Positions 11,046-18,940 of a DNA stretch of 64,000 nt are shown here, in pieces. Within the stretch, counting starts at the first letter, position 1, and each line of letters starts with the position of its first letter. Under the pieces are notes generated by a model. The model did not search any database. It saw only the letters and a program-made list of their open reading frames with translations, and was not told the origin of the DNA. The translations under genes and the position numbers were made by a program. The stretch is from NCBI RefSeq assembly GCF_002356315.1, contig NZ_AP018164.1, positions 806,001-870,000 of the forward strand, given 5' to 3'. The DNA is from Mycobacterium shigaense. Its GTDB lineage: Bacteria; Actinomycetota; Actinomycetes; Mycobacteriales; Mycobacteriaceae.

Positions 11046-12557
11046 CTAGCCGGCCAGGCGGGCCCGGTCGCCGACCCGGCCGAACACCATCGACTCCTCG
11101 ATGCGGTCGAAGCGGTAGTCGAGCGCGTCGGCAAGAAAGTTCTGGCGCACGTTCCACGGCCGCTTGGTCCCCGACTTGGGCAGTTGATGCGCCGACCGCT
11201 GCACGTAGCCCGCGGCGATGTTCCACGAGGGCTTCTCGGCCATCGGCTGGTCGCCCAGATGCGGGCTGGCGTGGGTGTAGCCGTGGGCGGCCATGTGCGC
11301 CAACAGCTTCGCGGTAGCGCGGGCCGTGATGTCGGCCCGCAGCGTCCACGAGGCGTTGGTGTAGCCGACGCACCAGAACAGGTTGGGGACATCCTCGAGC
11401 ATGTGTGCCTTGTAGACGAAGCGCTCGCGGTGGTCGATCGGGACGCCGTCCATGCTGATCTTCGCGCCGCCGAGGGCCTGCAGCTGCAACCCGGTAGCCG
11501 TGACGACGATATCGGCATCGAGATGCTCCCCGGATTCCAGGGCGATGCCGGTCGCATCGAAGTGGTCGATGGTGTCGGTGACCACGTCGGCGCGCCCCGC
11601 GGCGATCGCCTCGTACAAGTCGGCGTCGGGGATCAGGCACATCCGCTGATCCCACGGGTTGTACCGCGGCTTGAAATGGACGTCGACCGCGTAGCCTTCG
11701 GGCAGGCTGTTGACCGCCTTGCGGCGCAGCAGCCGCTTGATCAGTCCGGGCAGCTTTTGGGAGATGAAGAAGAACACGGCCTCGGTCAGGGCGTTGTAGG
11801 TCCGGATAGCCAGGTGAGCGGCCTTGCGGGGCAACAGGGCTCGTACGACGGGAGGGATCTTGCTGTACCTGGGCGCCGAGATCAGATAGGTCGGGGAGCG
11901 TTGCAGCATGGTCACCTTCGCCGCTTTTTCCGACATCGACGGCAGCAGCGTGACCGCGGTGGCGCCGCTGCCGATCACCACCACCTTCTTGCCGGTGTAA
12001 TCCAGGTCTTCGGGCCAGTGCTGGGGATGAACGACGGTGCCGCCGAACTGTTCGATGCCGGGGAAGTCGGGCGTGTAGCCCTCGTCGTAGTTGTAGTAAC
12101 CGGTGCCGAAGAACACGAACCTGGCGCGGTAATGCGTGGTGGCGCCGTCTTGTTCGGCGGTGATCGTCCAGGTGTCGGTCGACGAATCCCAGTCCACGGC
12201 GCGGACGTAGGTGTTGAACCGGATGTGGGTGTCGATGCCGTACTTGTGCGCGGTGCTCGCCAGGTATTCGCGGATGTGGACGCCGTCGGCGACGCCCTCC
12301 TTGCGGGTCCACGGCTCGAACGGGAAGGACAGCGTGAAGATGCTGCTGTCGGAGCGCACTCCCGGATACCGGAACAGGTCCCACGTGCCGCCGATCTGCG
12401 CGCGCCGCTCCAGGAGGGCGTACCTCAGTCGCGGATTGCGCTCGGTGAGCCGGTAGGCCGCTCCGATGCCGGAGATCCCGGCACCGATGATGACGACGTC
12501 GAGATCGTCGGCCTCCGGCGGCGTGCGGCCGGCGGCTTCTTGGGGAGTCACGGTCAT
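11046..12557 (-). CDS. FAD-dependent Baeyer-Villiger-type monooxygenase (Rv0565c-like)
   Basis: A 503-aa flavoprotein. The FAD motif GAGISGIGAAY is near residue 25. The Baeyer-Villiger fingerprint FxGxxxHxxxWP is visible around FGGTVVHPQHWP, followed by the NADPH motif GSGATA. It should insert oxygen into ketones or oxidise heteroatoms; related mycobacterial enzymes (EthA, MymA, Rv0565c) can also activate thioamide prodrugs. The ATG at 12555-12557 is preceded by GCGAGG. Native substrate unknown. Confidence 0.9.
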   Translation of the reverse strand: MTVTPQEAAGRTPPEADDLDVVIIGAGISGIGAAYRLTERNPRLRYALLERRAQIGGTWDLFRYPGVRSDSSIFTLSFPFEPWTRKEGVADGVHIREYLASTAHKYGIDTHIRFNTYVRAVDWDSSTDTWTITAEQDGATTHYRARFVFFGTGYYNYDEGYTPDFPGIEQFGGTVVHPQHWPEDLDYTGKKVVVIGSGATAVTLLPSMSEKAAKVTMLQRSPTYLISAPRYSKIPPVVRALLPRKAAHLAIRTYNALTEAVFFFISQKLPGLIKRLLRRKAVNSLPEGYAVDVHFKPRYNPWDQRMCLIPDADLYEAIAAGRADVVTDTIDHFDATGIALESGEHLDADIVVTATGLQLQALGGAKISMDGVPIDHRERFVYKAHMLEDVPNLFWCVGYTNASWTLRADITARATAKLLAHMAAHGYTHASPHLGDQPMAEKPSWNIAAGYVQRSAHQLPKSGTKRPWNVRQNFLADALDYRFDRIEESMVFGRVGDRARLAG

Positions 12558-12589
12558 CGTGAACCTCGCTTGAATTGTCGGACCCGTCA

Positions 12590-13093
12590 CTAGCCTAGGA
12601 CCTGGCCTCGGATGTCGAGGAGGTGGTGTTGCGCCTCATGCAGCGTATGCACCGCGACCCAGCGCAGCGGCCGTTCGGCGGTTTCGGGGTAGTGGTACAC
12701 CAGGGCGCGGTCCCAGTCCGCGGCGGACAACCGGCCCAGGACGTGGCCGAACATCAGCGCGGCGTCGGTGAGCTGGCGGGCCACATCCGCCGGGTCCTGG
12801 ACGGAGTACCCGTCGTGCACCGCCCGCTCGTCGCGGCCCATCGCCGCGGCGTCGGGCCGATCCAGGCGAAGCGCCGCCAGCACGCGCTCGCGCTGGACCA
12901 GCAGCACGTCGCGCAGGTGGCAGCCGTACTCGAGCGCGGACCATACCGCGGGCCGGCGTCGGACACGCGCGTCCGGCCCGGCCTCGCGCAGCAGGGCGGC
13001 GGCCGCGCCGACCCGCTCGTTGATGGCCCCGGCCGCGCTCGGCGCCCGATCCACGTCGTAGACGAAACCGCATTGCGCGCATTCATCTTTCAT
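12590..13093 (-). CDS. DinB-superfamily protein with N-terminal CxxC
   Basis: A 167-aa protein. An N-terminal CAQCGF cysteine pair precedes a four-helix DinB-like bundle with candidate metal ligands in YGCHLRD and HTLHEAQHH. DinB proteins are metal-dependent and in actinobacteria often linked to mycothiol or low-molecular-weight thiol reactions. The ATG at 13091-13093 overlaps the stop codon of the RES-domain gene by 4 bp (ATGA), so the two are translationally coupled; why a DinB protein follows a toxin-antitoxin pair is unknown. Confidence 0.82.
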   Translation of the reverse strand: MKDECAQCGFVYDVDRAPSAAGAINERVGAAAALLREAGPDARVRRRPAVWSALEYGCHLRDVLLVQRERVLAALRLDRPDAAAMGRDERAVHDGYSVQDPADVARQLTDAALMFGHVLGRLSAADWDRALVYHYPETAERPLRWVAVHTLHEAQHHLLDIRGQVLG

Positions 13094-13704
13094 GAGGGCT
13101 CCACGAGCACGTCGACGTGCAGCGGTGCGCACCGGTCGATCAGCCAGATCTGGTCGGCGGGGCTGGCGAAGATGCGCGCGTGGGTGGGGTCCTGGGCGAA
13201 GGCGTGCGCGCACCGGTCGCCGAAGAAGACGTATGCCTTGGTGTCGTTGCATTGCCGCGACATCCACACCAATCCGTCCAGCCCCGCGCCGTGGGTCGCG
13301 GCCGCCCACTGCACGGTGCTGTCGTAGCTTGACGCCGGGCCGGACGTGAGCTCGGCGGCGGTCACCTGGAGACGGCGCAGCCCCGTGCCGTGCAGCACTC
13401 CGACGCGTACCGGCCGCGTCAGCTCGAGGCGTACCAACACCTTGGTGGCGTATTGGTCGTAGGGCAGCAGGCCGCCCTCGGCCGGGATGTCGTGCAGCAG
13501 CGTCTCGGCGATGGCGGCGTCCTCGCTGTCCGCGGCGTACATGACCGGCACGACCGGTTTTCCGAAGAAGCCGAACCGGGTGCGCCCGCCGTGCCCGGGG
13601 TTGAACTCGGTGGCGGTCCGGACGGCCGACAGCACGCGGTAGAGCAGGTGCCCCGCCGGCAGGGTGGCGGTGGCCGGATCGAAGGGGTCTGGCGGTTGCC
13701 TCAC
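13090..13704 (-). CDS. RES-domain toxin (MbcT-like NAD+ phosphorylase)
   Basis: A 204-aa RES-domain protein. Family elements visible are the N-terminal LYRV arginine, a central YAA...AIAETLLHD segment containing the conserved glutamate, and the late LVWMSRQ motif. The characterised M. tuberculosis relative MbcT (Rv1989c) destroys NAD+ by phosphorolysis. The GTG start at 13702-13704 overlaps the antitoxin stop (GTGA), the tight coupling expected of a type II module with antitoxin first. NAD+ degradation is inferred from the family. Confidence 0.86.
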   Translation of the reverse strand: MRQPPDPFDPATATLPAGHLLYRVLSAVRTATEFNPGHGGRTRFGFFGKPVVPVMYAADSEDAAIAETLLHDIPAEGGLLPYDQYATKVLVRLELTRPVRVGVLHGTGLRRLQVTAAELTSGPASSYDSTVQWAAATHGAGLDGLVWMSRQCNDTKAYVFFGDRCAHAFAQDPTHARIFASPADQIWLIDRCAPLHVDVLVEPS

Positions 13705-14210
13705 CACGAGACGGACATGGCCTCCGCGGCCACCGCGACGACGCGATCCGGGTCCGTGGCCAGGTGGTCGACGGGCCGGTCGCCGTCCAGGTAGGTGGTC
13801 GGCGAGCACAGCCACTGCACCAGGCCCGCCTCCGACCAGCCGTTGCTGTCGGCGACCGCGAGCAGCCGCCCGATGACGCCCAGCGGCTTTCCGTCCGGCC
13901 CGAACTGGAAGCCGGGGTAGGCCAGATAGTTGCCCTGACGGACGGCGGCCAGGGTCTTGTTGCGGCGCGCGGTGGTGGCCAGGTTGCGCGGGGCGCTGGA
14001 CCGCGACCCCATCCGCTTGCCGGCCTCGGTGCTGGTCAGCATGCCGAACTCGGCCTCGATGCGGGCGTAGAGGTTCAGCTCGGCCTGTACGGCCCGGGCG
14101 ACCGCGGGCTCGGTGTACACCGTGACCGACGACAGGGCGGCGCCCACGGCGTGGGCGCTGTCGCGCAGGCGCCGGTTGGCGGCGTCCAGCTCGGCGACCG
14201 TGGGCGTCAT
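13701..14210 (-). CDS. Xre/MbcA/ParS-type antitoxin
   Basis: A 169-aa protein preceding and overlapping the RES toxin gene. The N-terminal half is helical and could bind DNA. The C-terminal half has the toxin-binding signature of MbcA/ParS (DUF2384-like) proteins: LVQWLCSPTTYLDGDRPVDHL. ATG start with a GGGGG ribosome-binding region 5 bp upstream. It probably neutralises the RES enzyme and represses the operon, as for MbcA in M. tuberculosis. The three-gene module sits between Rv0565c- and Rv0566c-like genes, which are adjacent in M. tuberculosis. Confidence 0.83.
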   Translation of the reverse strand: MTPTVAELDAANRRLRDSAHAVGAALSSVTVYTEPAVARAVQAELNLYARIEAEFGMLTSTEAGKRMGSRSSAPRNLATTARRNKTLAAVRQGNYLAYPGFQFGPDGKPLGVIGRLLAVADSNGWSEAGLVQWLCSPTTYLDGDRPVDHLATDPDRVVAVAAEAMSVSW

Positions 14211-14284
14211 GGTGCCCCCTCACGTGCGGTTCGTGCACTCCATTCTAACGCATGAACCGCACGCTGAACCGCGCGCTGTCGGCG

Positions 14285-14776
14285 CTAGCGGTAGTTGACG
14301 AACTGCAGCGCGACGTCCAGGTCGGCGTTGCGCAGCAGCGCCTGAACAGACTGCAGGTCGTCGCGTTTCTTGCTGCTGACGCGGATCTCGTCGCCCTGGA
14401 TCTGAGCCTTGACGCCCTTGGGCCCCTCGTCGCGGATCAGTTTGGTGATCTTCTTCGCGTTCTCGCTGTCGATGCCCTGCTTGAGGGTGCCGGTGACCTT
14501 GAACGTCTTGCCGGAAGGCTGCGGCTCGCCGGCGTCGAAGGCCTTCATCGAGATGTCGCGGCGGATCAGCTTCTCCTTGAAGACGTCGACCGCGGCCTTG
14601 ATGCGCTCCTCGGTCGACGAGGTCAGCTCGACGGATTCTTCGCCCTTCCACGCGATCGTGGTGTCGGTGCCGCGGAAGTCGAAACGGGTGGACAGCTCCT
14701 TGGCCGCCTGGTTGAGCGCGTTGTCGACCTCTTGCCGGTCGAACTTGCTGACGATGTCGAACGATGAGTCGGCCAT
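14285..14776 (-). CDS. YajQ-family nucleotide-binding protein
   Basis: A 163-aa YajQ protein (Rv0566c orthologue by sequence and position). The [19 protein letters not shown]-terminus and the central [16 protein letters not shown] segment are family hallmarks, and the two tandem alpha/beta folds fill the length. Some YajQ proteins bind cyclic di-GMP; the role in mycobacteria is not established. ATG start with GGAAGGGCG upstream. The gene is divergent from tRNA-Tyr. Confidence 0.92.
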   Translation of the reverse strand: MADSSFDIVSKFDRQEVDNALNQAAKELSTRFDFRGTDTTIAWKGEESVELTSSTEERIKAAVDVFKEKLIRRDISMKAFDAGEPQPSGKTFKVTGTLKQGIDSENAKKITKLIRDEGPKGVKAQIQGDEIRVSSKKRDDLQSVQALLRNADLDVALQFVNYR

Positions 14777-14845
14777 GCGATCGCCCTTCCTCGTTGGTGC
14801 TAGCCGTTTGTGATCTGTCTACCGGTTCGTTGTAACCTGCTAGGC

Positions 14846-14931
14846 GGCAGGTTGCCCGAGTGGCCAATGGGAGCGGACTGTAAATCCGTCGGCTTACGCC
14901 TACACTGGTTCGAATCCAGTACCTGCCACCA
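14846..14931 (+). tRNA. tRNA-Tyr (GTA)
   Basis: An 86-nt class II tRNA with long variable arm. Acceptor strands GGCAGGT / ACCTGCC pair perfectly, the anticodon GTA is at 14880-14882, TTCGAATC is the T loop, and CCA is encoded at 14929-14931. It marks the left border of the accessory steroid-catabolism island. Confidence 0.96.
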
Positions 14932-15154
14932 TAGGCAGAGGGCTTTTTCCTCTTTACCGCAACGGTTTACAGGTATCGCCCCGGTGCATCAGGATGGCGA
15001 CACCACAGGCCGCGGGCTGTTACCCGCTCCGGCGATCAGCTCGGCGGCGTTCGAATAGCCGAGCGCCATCGCACTCCCGTAACCGCATCGTCGCATCGTG
15101 CGGCGGCCGCCCCGCGGCCCAGCCACTGGGGTCGACCGGTCGATATACCAGAAC

Positions 15155-15168
15155 TAGAACACGTTATC
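15155..15168. promoter_or_regulatory. KstR-type operator 1 upstream of hsaA paralogue
   Basis: TAGAACACGTTATC matches the KstR palindrome TNNAACNNGTTNNA in all core positions (AAC..GTT) and deviates only at the last base. It lies about 100 bp before the hsaA-like start. An almost identical site precedes the kshA-like gene. The surrounding 337 bp between tRNA-Tyr and hsaA hold no gene. Confidence 0.65.
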
Positions 15169-15222
15169 GAGGTCAAAAGTTACCTTTTATGCTGGATTAA
15201 TAGGGTTATCATCCACAACAGG

Positions 15223-15236
15223 CACAATGTGTTCTA
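15223..15236. promoter_or_regulatory. KstR-type operator 2 (degenerate left half)
   Basis: CACAATGTGTTCTA has a perfect right half (GTTCTA) of the KstR palindrome and a weaker left half (AAT for AAC). It lies 33 bp before the hsaA-like ATG. Two sites 68 bp apart could allow cooperative repression; this is inference. Confidence 0.4.
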
Positions 15237-15268
15237 GTACGTGCAGGCCCCACGCATGGAGGATGGCA

Positions 15269-16453
15269 ATGACGTCGACCCAGCAACGCCACGCCCAATC
15301 GGTCTTGGCCGACATCGATGATCTGCTGCCGCGGATCAGCGCGCGCACACTGATGACGGAGGATCGGCGCCGGCTGCCCGAAGAGTCCGTTCAAGAGCTG
15401 CGGGACATCGGCTTTTTCACCTTGCTCCAACCTGAGCAGTGGGGTGGGCTGCAATGCGATCCGACGCTGTTCTTCGAGGCCGTGCGGCGGCTGGCCAGTG
15501 CGTGCGGGTCCACCGGCTGGGTGGCATCGATTCTCGGCGTGCACAACTGGCACCTGGCGCAGTTCGACCAGCGGGCCCAGGAGGACGTGTGGGGCGAGGA
15601 CCCGAACTTGCGGGTGTCGTCGTCGTATGCGCCGATGGGTGCCGGCGAGGCCGTCGACGGCGGCTACCTGGTCAACGGCTCGTGGAATTGGTCGTCGGGG
15701 TGTGATCACGCCACGTGGGCGTTCCTCGGCGGTCCGGTCATCAAGGACGGTCGCCCGGTCGACTTCGGCAGCTTCCTGATTCCGTCCAGCGAGTACCGCA
15801 TCGACGACGTGTGGCATGTGGTCGGGCTGAAGGGCACCGGCAGCAACACCGTCGTCGTCAAGGACGTCTTCGTTCCCGCGCACCGGTTCCTGTCGTACCA
15901 GGCGATGAACGACCACACCGCGGGGGGCCTGCGCACCAATACCGCTCCGGTCTACAAAATGCCTTGGGGCACAATGCATCCCACCACAATCTCGGCGCCT
16001 ATCGTCGGGATGGCCTACGGCGCCTACGACGCCCACGTCGAGCACCAGGGCAAGCGGGTGCGCGCCGCGTTCGCCGGGGAAAAGGCCAAGGACGACCCGT
16101 TTGCCAAGGTCCGCATCGCCGAGGCGGCCAGCGACATCGACGCCGCGTGGCGCCAGTTGATGGGCAACGTCGGCGACGAGTACGCGCTGCTGGCGGCCGG
16201 CAAGGAGATCCCGTTCGAGCTGCGGGCGCGGGCTCGCCGCGACCAAGTGCGGGCCACGGCCCGGTCAATCGCCTCCATCGACCGCTTGTTCGAGGCTGCC
16301 GGGGCTACCGCATTGGCCAACGACGCACCGGTGCAACGGTTCTGGCGTGACGCGCACGCCGGGCGGGTGCACGCCGCCAACGACCCGGAGCGCGCGTATG
16401 TGATCTTCGGGAACAACGAGTTCGGGTTGCCGCCCGGCGACACCATGGTCTAG
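15269..16453 (+). CDS. hsaA: HsaA paralogue: flavin-dependent 3-HSA 4-hydroxylase oxygenase
   Basis: A 394-aa protein, the same length as and strongly similar along its whole length to M. tuberculosis HsaA (Rv3570c): acyl-CoA dehydrogenase fold, with the blocks FFTLLQPEQWGGLQCD, NGSWNWSSGCDHA and PVYKMPWGTMHPTTIS. HsaA with reductase HsaB hydroxylates the phenol 3-HSA, preparing cholesterol ring A for cleavage. GGAGGA is 5 bp before the ATG. No hsaB, hsaC or hsaD is nearby, so this is a paralogue that would have to share a reductase encoded elsewhere. It is 55 bp upstream of cyp125 and likely co-transcribed with it. Confidence 0.88.
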   Translation: MTSTQQRHAQSVLADIDDLLPRISARTLMTEDRRRLPEESVQELRDIGFFTLLQPEQWGGLQCDPTLFFEAVRRLASACGSTGWVASILGVHNWHLAQFDQRAQEDVWGEDPNLRVSSSYAPMGAGEAVDGGYLVNGSWNWSSGCDHATWAFLGGPVIKDGRPVDFGSFLIPSSEYRIDDVWHVVGLKGTGSNTVVVKDVFVPAHRFLSYQAMNDHTAGGLRTNTAPVYKMPWGTMHPTTISAPIVGMAYGAYDAHVEHQGKRVRAAFAGEKAKDDPFAKVRIAEAASDIDAAWRQLMGNVGDEYALLAAGKEIPFELRARARRDQVRATARSIASIDRLFEAAGATALANDAPVQRFWRDAHAGRVHAANDPERAYVIFGNNEFGLPPGDTMV

Positions 16454-16508
16454 CCGGCCGGGGTCTTTGGTTTCAGATGCTCACCAGACATCGTCGTATG
16501 AGGAGTTC

Positions 16509-17774
16509 ATGATGGCCCATCCGCAACTGCCCCCCGGGTTCGACTTCACCGATCCCGATATCTACGCCGAGCGTCTGCCGGTCGAGGAGTTGGCCGATTT
16601 ACGCCGTACGGCGCCGATCTGGTGGAACGAGCAACCGATCGGCAAGGGTGGCTTCAACGACGGTGGCTACTGGGTGGTGACCAAACACAAAGACGTCAAG
16701 GAGGTGTCGCGACGCAGCGACGTGTTCTCCACCTGGCAGAACACCGCGATTCCCCGCTTCGCCGACGACATGACCCGGGAAGACATCGAGCTGCAGCGCT
16801 TCGTCCTGCTGAACATGGATCCGCCGCAGCACACCCGGCTGCGGCGGATCATCTCGCGCGGGTTCACGCCCCGGGCGATCGGCCGGCTGCGCGACGAGCT
16901 CAATGAGCGGGCGCAGGGCATCGCCAAGGCGGCCGCCGCCGAGGGCTCCGGAGATTTCGTCGAGCAGGTGGCGTGCGAGCTGCCGCTGCAGGCGATTGCC
17001 GGGCTGCTGGGCGTGCCCCAGGAGGACCGCACCAAGCTGTTTCAGTGGTCCAACGAGATGACCGGCAGCTCGGACCCGGAGTATGCACACATCGACCCCA
17101 AGGTGTCGTCGGCCGAGGTGCTGGCCTATGCGATGAAAATGGCCGAAATCAAGGCCAAGAACCCGGGCAACGACATCGTCACGACACTGATCGAGGCGGA
17201 CGTCGAGGGGGAGAAGCTCTCCGAGGACGAGTTTGGATTCTTCGTCATGATGCTGGCGGTGGCGGGCAACGAGACCACCCGCAACTCCATCACCCAGGGC
17301 ATGATGGCTTTCGCCGATTTCCCCGACCAGTGGGAGCTGTACAAAGAGCAGCGCCCAGAGACCGCCGCGGACGAGATCGTGCGGTGGGCAACGCCGGTCA
17401 CGGCATTTCAGCGCACCGCGCTGGCGGATACCGAACTGTCGGGCGTCGCGATCAAGAAGGATCAGCGAGTGCTGATGTTCTATCGCTCGGCCAACTTCGA
17501 CGAGGATGTCTTCGATAATCCGCACGCGTTCAACATCTTTCGGAATCCGAACCCGCATGTGGGGTTCGGCGGCACCGGTGAGCATTACTGCATCGGCGCC
17601 AACCTGGCCAAGCTGACGATCGGCCTGATGTTCAACGCGATCGCCGACCACATGCCGGATCTGACGTCGGTCGCCAAGCCCGAGCGACTCCGGTCGGGAT
17701 GGCTCAATGGGATCAAGCACTGGCAGGTCGACTACCAGGGCGGCTCATCGGGCGGGTGCCCCGTCGCCCATTAG
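16509..17774 (+). CDS. cyp125: CYP125-family cytochrome P450 (sterol 26/27-hydroxylase paralogue)
   Basis: A 421-aa P450 very similar to M. tuberculosis CYP125A1 (Rv3545c), which oxidises the terminal carbon of the cholesterol side chain. The proline-rich LPPGFDFTDP entry lies near the N-terminus, the oxygen-binding I-helix is AVAGNETTRNS, the EXXR motif is EIVR, and the heme-cysteine loop is FGGTGEHYCIG. Two consecutive ATG codons (16509, 16512) follow GAGGAG; the second has better spacing. It is downstream of hsaA and ends at a strong hairpin terminator, so it forms a two-gene unit. Confidence 0.9.
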   Translation: MMAHPQLPPGFDFTDPDIYAERLPVEELADLRRTAPIWWNEQPIGKGGFNDGGYWVVTKHKDVKEVSRRSDVFSTWQNTAIPRFADDMTREDIELQRFVLLNMDPPQHTRLRRIISRGFTPRAIGRLRDELNERAQGIAKAAAAEGSGDFVEQVACELPLQAIAGLLGVPQEDRTKLFQWSNEMTGSSDPEYAHIDPKVSSAEVLAYAMKMAEIKAKNPGNDIVTTLIEADVEGEKLSEDEFGFFVMMLAVAGNETTRNSITQGMMAFADFPDQWELYKEQRPETAADEIVRWATPVTAFQRTALADTELSGVAIKKDQRVLMFYRSANFDEDVFDNPHAFNIFRNPNPHVGFGGTGEHYCIGANLAKLTIGLMFNAIADHMPDLTSVAKPERLRSGWLNGIKHWQVDYQGGSSGGCPVAH

Positions 17775-17782
17775 GCCGTGCG

Positions 17783-17819
17783 ATACCGAATCCCGCTGCT
17801 TTGCAGCGGGATTCGGTAT
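17783..17819. terminator. Perfect 16-bp hairpin terminator after cyp125
   Basis: Inverted repeat of 16 bp (17783-17798 and 17804-17819, ATACCGAATCCCGCTG and its complement) around a 5-nt CTTTG loop, 8 bp after the cyp125 stop. There is no long T tract, as is usual in mycobacteria. It separates cyp125 from the convergent IS element and kshA. Confidence 0.75.
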
Positions 17820-17863
17820 ATAACTGCAAGGAGCGCCCCCTAGTGCAGGGTTCGTGCCCTAGT

Positions 17864-18939
17864 TGTACCGAGACATCACGTTGGTCACAGTCGGCTGATG
17901 GGCGGATAGCCGCCGAGTGAGCTGTGACGGCGTTGAGTGTTGTAGACAGTGAGCCATGGCGCAAGGGCCTGAGCTCTGGCGGCGTTGGACACAAAGACCC
18001 GCCGATAGGCCCACTCGGATTGCAGAGTGCGGTTGTATCTTTCGGCTTTGCCATTCTGCCAGGGGCAGTGCGGCTTGATGAAAAGTTGGCTGGCCCCTAA
18101 CTGCTCGACCGCCTCGGCGAAGGCCGTTGAGCGGCGGTAGCTGAGGTGGTTGTCGGTGATGACCTGCTCGATGCGGGTGATCCCGCAAGCGGCGAAGTAG
18201 GCCGCACCACGGCTAAGGAAGCCGGCACAGGTAGGCCCTTTCTCATCGAGCAAGATCTCGGAGTACGCCAGCCGGGAGTGGTCATCGACCATGGAATGCA
18301 CATAGTCATAGCCGATCCCGCGGCCGCGAACCTCCTCGCTGCGTCCGTGGGCACGCCAGCCACCGCCGTCGGGGATCCTGCCGAGCTTCTTGACATCGAC
18401 GTGCACCAGCTCACCGGGACGTTCCCGTTCGTAGCGCACCGCGCTGGCTTTGGATGCTCGGATCGGTACGCCGGTTATCGGATCGCAGTCGCGCAGATAG
18501 GACACACTGCGGCGGCGCAACACCCGCGAGACGGTGCGGGTGGACACCCCCAGCTTGATCCCGATCTCCTCCGGGCCGCAGCGATGCCGGCGTCGCCAGG
18601 CCACGATCTGGTTCTCCAAACCCTGTGGCGTGCGGGTGGGCATCGTGTGCGGCCGGCAGGAACGGTCAACCAGGCCCGCCTGCCCGTCGATCTCAAAGCG
18701 CCTGATCCAGGTATGCACGCACTTGCGTGATACCCCCATCGCCGCGGCGATATGGGCCTTGGGCCAGCCCTGGTGATACCGCTGCACCATGAGCAGTCGG
18801 CCATGAAACGTGGTGCGGGCATTACGGTGGGACACGAGAACCTCCGAGCGGATGTGGGCCTTAGACAAGCCACACCCCACCCGGGGGTTCTCCTCACATC
18901 AAGCCGACACGCCTGCTACCAACGTCATGTCCAGGGACA
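17864..18939 (-). mobile_element. IS481-family insertion sequence, intact
   Basis: A 1076-bp element with 22-bp imperfect terminal inverted repeats (17864-17885 and 18918-18939; 18 of 22 positions agree, starting TGT and ending ACGTTGGT on the inside). It encodes one transposase. It is flanked by CCTAGT on the left and CCTAGC on the right, i.e. the NCTAGN target preferred by IS481, with one mismatch in the 6-bp duplication. The right-hand CTAG contains the stop codon of the kshA paralogue. Confidence 0.85.
17885..18835 (-). CDS. IS481-family DDE transposase
   Basis: A 316-aa transposase. An N-terminal winged helix-turn-helix region (SHRNARTTFHGR... KAHIAAAMGVSRKCVHTWIRRF) is followed by an RNase H-fold rve domain with the catalytic triad: aspartate in HVDVKKLG, aspartate in ITDNHLSY and glutamate in NGKAERYNR. 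The GTG at 18833-18835 begins the family N-terminus. The frame is complete and its stop codon begins within the left inverted repeat, so the element may be active. Confidence 0.88.
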   Translation of the reverse strand: MSHRNARTTFHGRLLMVQRYHQGWPKAHIAAAMGVSRKCVHTWIRRFEIDGQAGLVDRSCRPHTMPTRTPQGLENQIVAWRRRHRCGPEEIGIKLGVSTRTVSRVLRRRSVSYLRDCDPITGVPIRASKASAVRYERERPGELVHVDVKKLGRIPDGGGWRAHGRSEEVRGRGIGYDYVHSMVDDHSRLAYSEILLDEKGPTCAGFLSRGAAYFAACGITRIEQVITDNHLSYRRSTAFAEAVEQLGASQLFIKPHCPWQNGKAERYNRTLQSEWAYRRVFVSNAARAQALAPWLTVYNTQRRHSSLGGYPPISRL

Positions 18940-18940
18940 C

